Below, in pieces: positions 56,111 to 64,000 of a DNA stretch of 64,000 nucleotides (positions are counted from its first letter, which is position 1; every line of letters starts with the position of its first letter). A program made the translations under genes and the position numbers. The stretch lies in contig OX031066.1 in assembly GCA_943736015.1 (NCBI GenBank), positions 24,970,127 through 25,034,126 of the forward strand, read 5' to 3'. The stretch comes from Tridacna crocea. Its lineage: Eukaryota; Mollusca; Bivalvia; Cardiida; Cardiidae. A model generated the notes under the pieces. That model was not told the origin of the DNA, made no database searches, and saw only the letters and a program-made list of their open reading frames with translations.

Positions 56111-56189
56111 ATTTCAAACTACACATTACTACATCGAACTACAGTTAACTATACTTAACTACTTTCAACTACTAGTAATATGTTCAGCT

Positions 56190-56815
56190 AGGGCTGCGAT
56201 CACATAAAACTATACTATTCGGGTATACAGTGCACGTTTATGCAGGGCATGTGAATAGTTTGAATCGAACAAGGTTATCTCATAGTACCGGGTCAAATAA
56301 GAGGGCACTATTCTAAACAGCCGTATACCTGCTTAAAGCATAGAATAGTGGGAATCAATCACGTTCGATTTTCGTGCAGCATATACCGTCTTGTTCGGAT
56401 GTGTCAGCTGGATTTCGTGAGTACAGGTGTTCTGAATTCCCCCATCACGACTTATTGCATACAATACGATAATTTAGAAACAATAGGTTTCATTTGTATT
56501 CACTTTATTGCAATTTCATTGCACATGCCTTCATATATACATGTTACAACATCAAACAAATGATTTTTAACAGGTAGCCATGGATGATTTCAGAGAATGC
56601 TATAATAGAAAAGGTTCGAATGATGCCCCTCCTGTGGGATCCTAGCATCGGCTAGCAGAAGCAGGGCCAGCTCTTCTTTATCAGATGTGTCCATAGGATC
56701 GGCACCAAAAACCGAGACGGCGCGCATGCTACCCTATATGACTTGCCATGCCCATATAGCGTATACCAAATACTGTATACAGTATAGTTCTATGTGATCG
56801 GGTCTATGGCCATCT
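56190..56815. mobile_element. TIR element of about 620 bp
   Basis: CGATCACATAAAACTATACT near 56197 pairs with AGTATAGTTCTATGTGATCG near 56783. The interior has no long ORF. Confidence 0.65.
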
Positions 56816-57222
56816 ACAGTCTTTCCCCACTACGGTTAACAACATAAGGTATGACCTTAGCATTGAAAGGAATTAATATGTATAAATCATTATACAGGAA
56901 GTTGAGAGTCTAGGCCAAGATCAAACTGCACTTATGGACCATTTTCTGAGAAGTGTATTTGATTAGACTTTTTATGGCTAAGTAAGAGTTATGCATCCAT
57001 AAAATCAAAGGAGAAAGCAATTTTAATATTTTCAAAATGCATCGATGCAAGATTTTCCTCTAGTATTCAAACAGCATTAATTTCCTATTATTACTAAAAA
57101 ACTTTTCCATTATCTTTATTGATCAATTAATAAATTATGTAATTACATACAAATTACCATCGATTAAATATCCAAAGACGGAAACCTTTTACATTTAACT
57201 ACAGCAGTACTGTTTTACCTTT

Positions 57223-57438
57223 GACTCTTTCCCAAAAGCGAAAATTTTGGACTAGTCCAAATTGAAAGCATTTGCACAGGACAAACGTGAATAAAAAAAT
57301 TGAAAATTGATATTTGAAAGGGTAGAAAACATTCCGGAATAGGAGAAAATGCTGGTTACCATCTCCTTTTCTCACAATGTTTCAAAGGGCTTCTTTTCGG
57401 GTTCGTTAAAAAGTCAGCATTGTGTAGTAAAGAGATAA
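57223..57438 (-). mobile_element. Family H MITE, first of a two-copy direct array
   Basis: Diverged; the right hairpin arm is shortened (GGTTACCATCTCCTTTTCTC). Confidence 0.7.
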
Positions 57439-57663
57439 CTCATTACCAAACGACAATATTATAGGCTTGTCCAAATCGTAAGCATTTGCAGACGACAAAA
57501 TAAAAATGACTGAAAATTTGAAATTTGTTTTGTGAATGGTAGAAAACATTGTGGTCAAAGGAGAAAATGCTGGTTACCAGCATTTTCTCCTTTTCCCACA
57601 ATGTTTTCTAAAGGTTTCTTTTTCAGGGGTATCAAAAGTAGGGATTGTGTGATAATGGGTTAA
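57436..57663 (-). mobile_element. Family H MITE, second of the array
   Basis: Complete; the left end is ATAACTCATTACCAAACG. Confidence 0.8.
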
Positions 57664-57679
57664 ACACCCCTCTTTTCTG

Positions 57680-57897
57680 TTACCCTCTAACACAGAATCC
57701 CAAGGTGTAACAACCTAGGTGATGGCTTTTGAAAACATTGTCGGAAAAAGAGATAATGCTGGTAACCATTATATTCTCCTGTTTTTAAAAGATTTTCAAC
57801 AATTTCAGGACAAAAATTATTTTTCGAGTTGAATTAGTTCAGTGCAAATTTGTTCAATTTGGACGGGTCTAAAATTTTATTGTTTAGTAAAGAATTA
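57680..57897 (+). mobile_element. Family H MITE, diverged
   Basis: Short arm ACACAGAATCCCAAGG, weak hairpin, right end GTTTAGTAAAGAATTACA. Confidence 0.6.
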
Positions 57898-57924
57898 CAT
57901 GCAACACTTAACAAAGCTGTCTCT

Positions 57925-58152
57925 TTAATTCTTTACCAAACGACAAAATTATAGACTTGTCCAAAATGAAAGCAATGGTAGACATCCAAATAAACTGGAC
58001 TCAAAAGTTGAAACTTGAAGAGTTACAAAGAAAACATTGTGGGAAAAGGAGAAAATGCTGGTTACCAGCATTTTCTCCTTTTCCCACAAATGTTTTCAAA
58101 AGGCTTCTTCCTCTAGGGCGTAAAAATCAGGGATTGTATTGTAAATGGTTAA
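57925..58152 (-). mobile_element. Family H MITE next to a MAP1 splice donor
   Basis: Intact hairpin. Its TTAA (58149-58152) is about 20 bp inside the intron from the donor at 58174. Confidence 0.85.
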
Positions 58153-58174
58153 ATTATCAATAGAAGATACCTAC

Positions 58175-58273
58175 CATCAGGCCCTTCTTCTCCCAGGTCA
58201 GCCTTGTTTGCTATCTGTGCCAGTTCATCATTTATATCTATCCCAGAGGCCTCGGTTTCCCAGCAACCGAACC
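58175..58273 (-). CDS. MAP1: MAP1-family upstream coding exon
   Basis: A 99-nt exon with a strong acceptor (T-run then TCAG, ending at 58274) and donor G|GTAGGT (GT at 58174-58173). It reads GFGCWETEASGIDINDELAQ then IANKADLGEEGPDG. Phase 1 at both ends fits the next exon exactly (G|GA = Gly). The order GxxCW, acidic, then ERIIRHN corresponds to the start of MAP1 heavy chains, where a GIRSWDVDL-type segment precedes the GQRTLHH region. The first two bases (GG) finish a codon begun in an exon not found in this window, so the N-terminus is missing. A family H element ends only about 20 bp past the donor. Confidence 0.8.
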
Positions 58274-58439
58274 CTGAAAAAAAAAGATGGAGAAAATATA
58301 TTTTGAGATTACCATCTAATAAGACATATCTGTCTGACAGATAGGGAATAGGTCTGTACAGATTGAAACCATTTTCTCTCATTTCAAATCTAATCTTCCT
58401 TCGAGAGAAAGGTAATACAGGATCGACTGAATGGCATTT

Positions 58440-58642
58440 TATGCAGCTATCAACATTATTTCAGTCATATCACAGCCACACCTCACATTATTCATGTATT
58501 TCTTAGGTTTCAACAGTACAAGGCTAGGGCTCTGAAGTGTATTGCCAAAGGGCACTCCCACAAAAAAATTCATGCATACAATGAGGCTCAAACTTAGGAC
58601 CTCCAGGAATGAGTCCTACACTTTATCACTAAGCCACCGTTA
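58440..58642 (-). mobile_element. SINE with related tail
   Basis: The tail ATCAACATTATTTCAGTCAT is shared with type S. The head on the minus strand reads CGGTGGCTTAGTGATAAAGT. Adjacent to the MAP1 58175-58273 exon, upstream. Confidence 0.6.
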
Positions 58643-58763
58643 TTCTTGTTCTTTCTTTGTGCACTGCAATAATATGAAACTGAAATTGAAAGTAAACGAT
58701 AACAGAAAATGTTTTGACACCAGGCTAAAATTTCAATCAATTCTGAAATTGAAGTTTATATTT

Positions 58764-58880
58764 TAAACCTATTACTTGTTTGTCTGAGACAACAAAATTT
58801 TAGCCTTGTCCAAATTCTAAGCATTTGCAGACAACAATTTCAATATGGCTCCAATGGTGCAACTGGTGAAAATGTTTTGA
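58764..58880 (-). mobile_element. Family H fragment, left half
   Basis: GACAACAAAATTTTAGCC, TTCTAAGCATTTGCAGAC and ATGGCTCCAATGGTGCAA match the next copy's long arm. Confidence 0.6.
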
Positions 58881-58944
58881 CGCAGAGCTAAAATTTCAAT
58901 TGCAGAGCTAAAATTTCAATCAAACCCGATATTGAAATTAAAAC

Positions 58945-59173
58945 CTACTTTTACCAGATGATAAAATTTTAGCCCTGTCCAAATTGAAAGCATTTGCAGA
59001 TGACACCATTTCAATGTGGCTCAAACAGTGCAATGTTTCTTGGATACAGTAGAAAACATTCAAGGGAAAAGGAGAAAATGCTGTTTACCAGCATTTTCTC
59101 CTTTTCCCACCATGTTTTCAAAAGACTTATTTCCCACGGTCCTTAAAGGTTCGCATTTTGCCGTGAAGGGTAA
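58945..59173 (-). mobile_element. Family H MITE, TGGCTCAAA long-arm variant
   Basis: Hairpin GCTGTTTACCAGC. Right end TTTTGCCGTGAAGGGTAA. It shares the ATGTGGCTCAAA variant with 26548 and 54878. Confidence 0.75.
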
Positions 59174-59378
59174 AACTCTTCACCGGATGATACAATTTTT
59201 TAGACAGATCCTGATGTAGACAGATCCTGATGTAAAAAAGATTTTTGCTAATGACGAATCGAATGATGAAATTTATCCTCAAAAAAAAACACCAGCAGAA
59301 AAAAGCAAAACAAGTGTTTTCTCCATTTCCCACTTATATATATATTTTTTTAAGTTAATGTTTTCAGAAGTGTTCTCT

Positions 59379-59616
59379 TTAACTCTTTGTAACCACACAA
59401 GAAAATTCTAAACCAGTCAAAATTGAAAGCATTTGTAGACAACAGAATAAAGAACTGATGACTGAAAAATTAAAAATTTGGTTTGGGAAAAGTAGAAAAC
59501 GCTGTGAGAAAAGGAGAAAATGCTGGTTACCAGCATTTTCTCCTTTTCCCACAGAGTTTTCAAATGGCTTCTTTCTCAGTGCCGTTAAAAGTCGGGATTG
59601 TGTGGTAAAGAGTTGA
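59379..59616 (-). mobile_element. Family H MITE
   Basis: Nearly complete. Left end TTAACTCTTTGTAACCAC has a short insertion; right end GTGTGGTAAAGAGTTGAA. Confidence 0.8.
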
Positions 59617-59785
59617 AGGTCTGGAATGTTTGGTAAAGAGTCAAAGTTTAAATGCAGAAACACTAAGTCTTGATCACCCTAATACTGAGATACCGTAATA
59701 TGGATATTTTCTAAATTTCAATGAACACAGAACATTGTTGCTTTTTTTTCCCTACCACTTCAAAAAAAAAGATCAGCTGTATCAA

Positions 59786-60014
59786 TTAACTCTTTCCCAA
59801 ACAATCCCTGGTTTTTAAGGGTCAGGAATAGAAGCCTTTTGAAAACATTGTGAGAAAAGGAGAAAATGCTGGTAACCAGCATTTTCTCCTTTTCCCACAA
59901 TGTTTTCTACCCTATCAGATAGAAAAATTATCTTTTTAGCAACTGTTAATTTGTCATCTGCAAAATATTTTCAATTTGGTCTGGTCCAAAATTTGCCGTT
60001 TGGGAAAGGGTTAA
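59786..60014 (+). mobile_element. Family H MITE, TTTCCCAAAC-ended subfamily
   Basis: Complete and very close to 40639-40865 along its whole length (GGGTCAGGAATA, TTTTTAGCAACTGTTAATTT). Confidence 0.85.
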
Positions 60015-60138
60015 CATAAATACAATGTTTTCTACCCTTTTAGAGACTATTTTTTAAAATTGAGACTCATTTAATGTGTCGTCTGCAAATGCTTTCAGTA
60101 TGGGCCAGTCTAACATTTTGTCGTCTGGTAAAGAGTTC
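60011..60138 (+). mobile_element. Family H MITE, short arm and left hairpin arm deleted
   Basis: Shares TTAA 60011-60014 with the previous copy. It starts within the right hairpin arm. Confidence 0.7.
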
Positions 60139-60364
60139 ATGGTTGACCTTGACCCCAGGTAAAGATATACACATTCTGAGAATCAGGTTTGATCTTTCTT
60201 ATCAACCACTCATCTGTTCATTATTACCTGCTGATTACAACGAGTTTGCTCATCAGTCGTTGTAATTTTTTCCTGATGTCTGACATTCAGTTTTATCTCT
60301 TCAATAAGGCTAAAAATTTACTTCCTTGACTGATCAGGAATACTGGTCGACCTATCTTGACCCT

Positions 60365-60543
60365 TACCCTTTACAGAGCAGCAAAATTTTAGACTTGTCC
60401 AAATTATAATTATTTACAGATGACAACTAAATGCTCCTCAAAATGTGAAACTTTGTTTTGGACAATTACATAAACTTTGTTGGAAAATGAGCAAATCCTG
60501 GTTACCAGCATTTTCTCCTTTTCCAACAATGTTTCAAAATTAA
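60365..60543 (-). mobile_element. Family H MITE, short arm deleted
   Basis: Long arm and a weak hairpin run straight into TTAA 60540-60543 of the next copy. Confidence 0.7.
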
Positions 60544-60746
60544 TTCTTTACCACACAATGAAGACTTTTAACGACCCTGAGGAAGAAGCCTTTTGAAAAA
60601 ATTGAGGGGAAAAGGAGAAAATGCTGGTAACCAGTTTTCTACCATATCAAAGAAAAATTCAGTCATCTGGGCCACTATGAAATTGTTGTCTGCAAATGCT
60701 TTGAATTTGGATAGGTCTGAAATGTTGCTGTTTGGTAAAGGGTTAA
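60540..60746 (+). mobile_element. Family H MITE lacking the right hairpin arm
   Basis: The left arm is intact to GCTGGTAACCAG, then jumps to TTTTCTACCAT. Both TTAA ends are present. Confidence 0.8.
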
Positions 60747-61110
60747 GCTTCTTTCTCAGGGTCTTTAAAAGCTGGAATTGTGAGGTAATGATTTAACCCT
60801 TTAACAAATGATTCCGAGTTTCCTTGAACCTAAGAGAAAAGGCTTTTTCAAATATTTGCTAGCAAGCCTACTGAATGTTATATTTTCTTCCTTCATCAAA
60901 GAGCCTTTGCTTTAATTACCCTTGACGGCAAAGCCATTTGGAAACAATGGGAAAACCAGAAAATACTTGTAACCATTTTTTTTTTCTTTTTCAAAAATGA
61001 TTATCTACCCATTCCAAAACAAATCTTATCATTTTAGTGACATTTTTATTTCTGCAATTGCATTTAAATTGGACAAGTCCAACATTTTGATGTTCAGTAA
61101 ATTACGGCTT
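60743..61110. mobile_element. Three further family H fragments in tandem
   Basis: 60743-60796 is a short-arm end (minus). 60793-60870 is a left end (plus). 60916-61110 is a decayed whole copy (plus) ending in TTCAGTAAATTACGG. Confidence 0.5.
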
Positions 61111-61289
61111 ATTCCATTCATTATCTACAAATGCAAAAAAGTCTAGATACATTTGTCATTTCATTGCATGTGCTAAGATTAATCCTCCCACATAAGTACT
61201 TGTATCATAATTACATAGACTTTTCATAATTGGTTGAGCAGATAGCTCAGTCATGATCTTACTTAACCATAATTGTTGGAGGCATGTGC

Positions 61290-61395
61290 AGTAGTGATGA
61301 AGCGGTTAAACTTGGAGCTAAAATTCTAAAGGTTGCAATTCAAAACCATTTAGCCTAGACAAGGACTTTTCAGACACTGTATCCACCCAACTAAA
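61290..61395 (+). mobile_element. SINE-like tRNA head remnant
   Basis: GTAGTGATGAAGCGGTTAAAC (A-box-like) and AAAGGTTGCAATTCAAAACC (B-box-like), then AGACAAGGACTTTTCAGAC. Confidence 0.45.
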
Positions 61396-62419
61396 AATGA
61401 ATGTGACAGAACTTGGCAGAGCTCAAGATAAAAGGGAGTAATGGTTATTCTATTAATTTCAATGTTTCTTATCCGGTGAATCTGCTACTTTTCCAGCAAA
61501 ATCTGGCGATGTCCGATCCGTCTGATGGGAAGTCTTCAGTGTGTTAAAATATTTCCACTGGACAAAACTGCCGAAGACCTGCACATGACAGACTTTGGAT
61601 GCATCTGACTATTCATACTGTCCGCATGTCACATGTCCGGTAAGTTCCTCGAATATTGCTTTTCATACATTTCTGTTCATTGTACAATGGGAAAACTTTT
61701 TGTCTGGTTCTCATGCGTTGCAATTTAATTTTATCCTGTACTAGTCTGTTACTTATATGGCGATATCTGTTAATGGACTGCTTATTATCCAGTACATATT
61801 CAGTTCACATGCCTTTGTGCGGTACTCATGCAGTGATTGTGTGGCTATTTTGCTCCACACACCGATCACATGATCCTCCAGCGGCAAAGGAAACTAGAGG
61901 CATAGAGACAATCAAGACAAAAATAGTTGAAAGTTCCGCACAGGTTTTGTGCGCAAGTGTGAACTCTTATAATTTTGCAAATAGCGGACAAAACTAGGAT
62001 TTAAACATACCTAATGCTTGTGTATTCAATATTCCTTCCTTTGAAATACAAATACTTTCTATATAAATGCTGAATGCGAGAAAAAAATGTGTATTTCAGG
62101 ATCGAGTTACAAGATTTGTTTACGTTCCCAAAAACATACAAAATGGCCACCACGCACAATAAATTTCGTCAGTGATAAACATGTTACAAAATTTATGACT
62201 TCTAAAAGCTCTTTATGTAATAAATGGCTTTACAATTTGTTTTTGGTCATATTTATTACTAAAAGTTAATTGCATTTCGCTGCATTACAGATAAATCCGA
62301 CGACACAGGAAGTCAGTATAGCGCTTTATATTTGCTACCAGAAAATTTACAATGGACTTGAGAGGGTATGGTGTACAGTAAATGTCCAAATATGAAATAG
62401 ATCACTGGAGCGTCTCATT
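61396..62419. other. No gene recognised upstream of the visible MAP1 exons
   Basis: Searched for an N-terminal MAP1 exon on the minus strand by eye; none was convincing. The sequence is less AT-rich and repeat-poor around 61480-62330. Confidence 0.4.
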
Positions 62420-62552
62420 ATTGAGACTTTATATCCCTGCCAGCGCTTTGACAGTATTTTGTACACAGATGGACACATGGAGGCATGGACACAGAGACAG
62501 ATGGGCTGATTCCAGTATACCCCTGAAAACATTCGTTTTGCAGGGGTATAAT
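62420..62552. mobile_element. CCCC-hairpin dispersed repeat, copy 4
   Basis: TATATCCCTGCCAGCGCTTT, ATGGACACATGGAGGCATGG and a CCCCTG ... CAGGGG terminal hairpin with matched C-to-T / G-to-A changes. Confidence 0.7.
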
Positions 62553-62813
62553 GAATTTGTCACCAGAAAACCAAATTCCACAAGTGTTTGTCCATTTTTC
62601 TACGTTAAATATCCGTTAGCCAGCCTAACCAAGTCTTTAGGTTTATACTATTGTCTTGAAAATTTCAATTCACTTGCTAAGCAGGATAAGAGTTGAATCT
62701 CCTTCATAAATTGGTCCCAGGAAGTAAAGATTTGATAAACATACAGATTTAAGTGCATATAATTGTATTCACTCTTAATAACAACTGGTTATTTTTACTG
62801 TCACTAACTCATT

Positions 62814-63026
62814 TCCACACAACCCGAAGTTTCAATGATCCATAGTAAGAATGCTTTTGAAAACAGTGAGAAATGGACAAAATACTGGTAACCCGCCTTA
62901 TCTCCATGTTTGACAATGTCTTCTACTCTATGAATTGCAAATTTCAGGGTTTGAGTAATATCTCATGGTATACAACTGCATCAGTATTAGGCAAGTCTGA
63001 AGTTTTCTTGTCTAGTAAATAATTAA
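62814..63026 (+). mobile_element. Family H MITE, diverged
   Basis: Left end CTAACTCATTTCCACACA, weak hairpin, right end GTCTAGTAAATAATTAA shared with the next copy. Confidence 0.65.
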
Positions 63027-63195
63027 CCCATTACCACATTACAATATTCTGAGACTCATCTATGATGAAAGGATTTGCAGACGAGAAACTACACATGGCT
63101 TTTATGATGAGAGTTGTTTTTGAAAAGGTAGAAAACATTGTGGAAAAAGGTTTCTTTTACAGGGTCATTAAAGCTCGAGATTCTGTAATAAGATC
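63023..63195 (-). mobile_element. Family H MITE lacking the right hairpin arm
   Basis: TTAACCCATTACCACATTAC, GGATTTGCAGACGAGAAAC, then GAAAACATTGTGGAAAAAGG directly followed by TTTCTTTTACAGGGTCATTA. A second copy of the short arm lies at 63245-63300. Confidence 0.7.
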
Positions 63196-63309
63196 ATAAT
63201 TCTGATTGTATAGTGTTTTTGAGCATTATTTCAACATTTCGCACAATGTTTTCAAAAGGTTTCTTTTACAGGGTCAAGATTGTGTTATAAGATTATGATC
63301 AAATAGGAT

Positions 63310-63600
63310 TTTTCAACATTATTTCAGTTATATATCACAGCAGCCTGTGCACCTATAGATGCTTTCCTAGAGTCTCTTTTACAAGTACTCCGCACAATAT
63401 CCTTTCCAAAGCACTAGCTGTTTTCCCAATATAACTATCGTCGAAACAATGGTCAGTGGTGAGAAAAGAATGAATTCTATTACAACGACTATCATCAATC
63501 CTCAGAAAGAAATTGGCCGAGCCAATAATTAAACCCATGACCCTCTGTTCTCAAGCCCTGCATGCTATCAACTATGCTGAACAGGGCTTGACTCAATTAA
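63310..63600 (-). mobile_element. SINE type S, full length
   Basis: Tail at left (TTCAACATTATTTCAGTTAT), body, and tRNA-like head at right; on the minus strand the head includes GGGCTTGAGAACAGAGGGTC and GGGTTTAATTATTGGCTCGG. Confidence 0.7.
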
Positions 63601-63630
63601 AACAGGCAAAAAATATTGTCTAATAAAACT

Positions 63631-63858
63631 TTAACCTTTGACCAAACGATAAAATTTTAGATGGGTCCCAACTGACAGCATTTGCAGATGAAATATTAAA
63701 TGTAGCTGATATGCTGCTAATTATCAGTGAAAGTGTAGAAAAGCTTGTGGGAAAAGGAGAAAATGCTGGTGTCCAGCATTTTCTCCTTTTCCAACAAGGT
63801 TTTCAAAAGGCTTCTTCTTCAGGGTCGTTAAAACCAGGGATTATTTGGTAAAGGGTTA
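63631..63858 (-). mobile_element. Family H MITE
   Basis: Complete, TTAA to TTAA. Hairpin centre GGTGTCCAGC. Confidence 0.85.
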
Positions 63859-64000
63859 AAAGCAGATGAAAGGTGAAGAAATTCGACTTGATGTCGTAAA
63901 GATCTCATAAGCAGAACCTTGGGACTTCAGAGTGAAATCCATAACGCAATAACTGCATCGCACTTTCAGACAGCCTCCATGCAGAAGCTTAGACCACAAA

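Larger units (their letters stand above)
35217..58174 (-). other. 23-kb MAP1 intron
   Basis: This intron is inferred from the phase-consistent splice sites at 58174 (GT) and 35217 (AG). It contains no further convincing coding exon. It is filled with tandem-core elements (36-42 kb), palindromic MITEs, SINEs, a minisatellite and about 25 family H copies. An unseen small exon cannot be excluded, but the MAP1 alignment runs continuously across the junction. Confidence 0.7.

Noticed and set aside
56540..56760. Possible transposase remnant inside the TIR element
   Set aside because: A short minus-strand stretch (KEELALLLLADARIPQEG) looks protein-like, but stops interrupt it and no catalytic motif is visible.
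61640..61660. Splice donor (CCGGTAAGTTCC) of a plus-strand gene
   Set aside because: A good isolated donor match, but no coding sequence precedes it and no partner exon was found.
7936..63858. Repeated hairpins as CRISPR array or rho-independent terminators
   Set aside because: Spacing is irregular, copies are ~230-bp elements in both orientations with TTAA ends, and the genome is eukaryotic.

Overview
The window looks like nuclear DNA of an animal, most likely a bivalve mollusc. The evidence is an AT-rich, intron-rich sequence, one spliced gene of the animal-specific MAP1 family, tRNA-headed SINEs, and several repeat types of the kind common in bivalves (tandem-core elements with GCTCACCTGA / TCAGGTGAGC ends, and palindromic elements with GTATTCACCAACCATT ends). 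The species cannot be named from sequence alone. No prokaryotic operon, CRISPR array, phage or virus was seen.

Only one convincing protein-coding gene is present: a microtubule-associated protein 1 (MAP1A/B/S, futsch) homologue on the minus strand. Three coding exons are visible: 58175-58273, 35068-35216 and the very large last exon 28193-33136. They join in consistent phases (phase 1, then phase 0). The start codon and N-terminal exon(s) were not found and probably lie beyond 64 kb. The first visible intron is about 23 kb and is packed with repeats. The protein should bind and stabilise microtubules as a heavy chain and light chain cut from one precursor.

The rest is dominated by one repeat family, called family H here: a roughly 230-bp non-autonomous element that starts and ends with TTAA, has short terminal inverted repeats (TTAACYCWTTACCA), and carries a central near-perfect 67-nt hairpin. 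By hand count there are about 80 copies or fragments, in both orientations, covering roughly a quarter of the window. Many sit end to end, sharing a single TTAA. The only large gap is about 27.0-33.9 kb, which holds the MAP1 last exon.

Layout. 0-4 kb: tRNA-derived SINE pair and a local tandem duplication. 4-15 kb: two diverged copies of one large segmental duplication, riddled with family H. 15-28 kb: family H copies in otherwise plain DNA, possibly partly 3' untranslated or downstream sequence. 28-35 kb: MAP1 exons. 36-42 kb: tandem-core elements, one nested in another. 42-56 kb: palindromic elements, SINEs, a 45-bp minisatellite that seems to have grown from a family H end, and a duplicated intronic block. 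56-64 kb: a TIR element, the small MAP1 exon, and dense family H arrays.

The most interesting signal is the family H system: a hairpin element that repeatedly targets the TTAA at its own ends, keeps its hairpin arms matched while the sequence changes, produces recurrent arm-deletion derivatives, and appears to have seeded a minisatellite.
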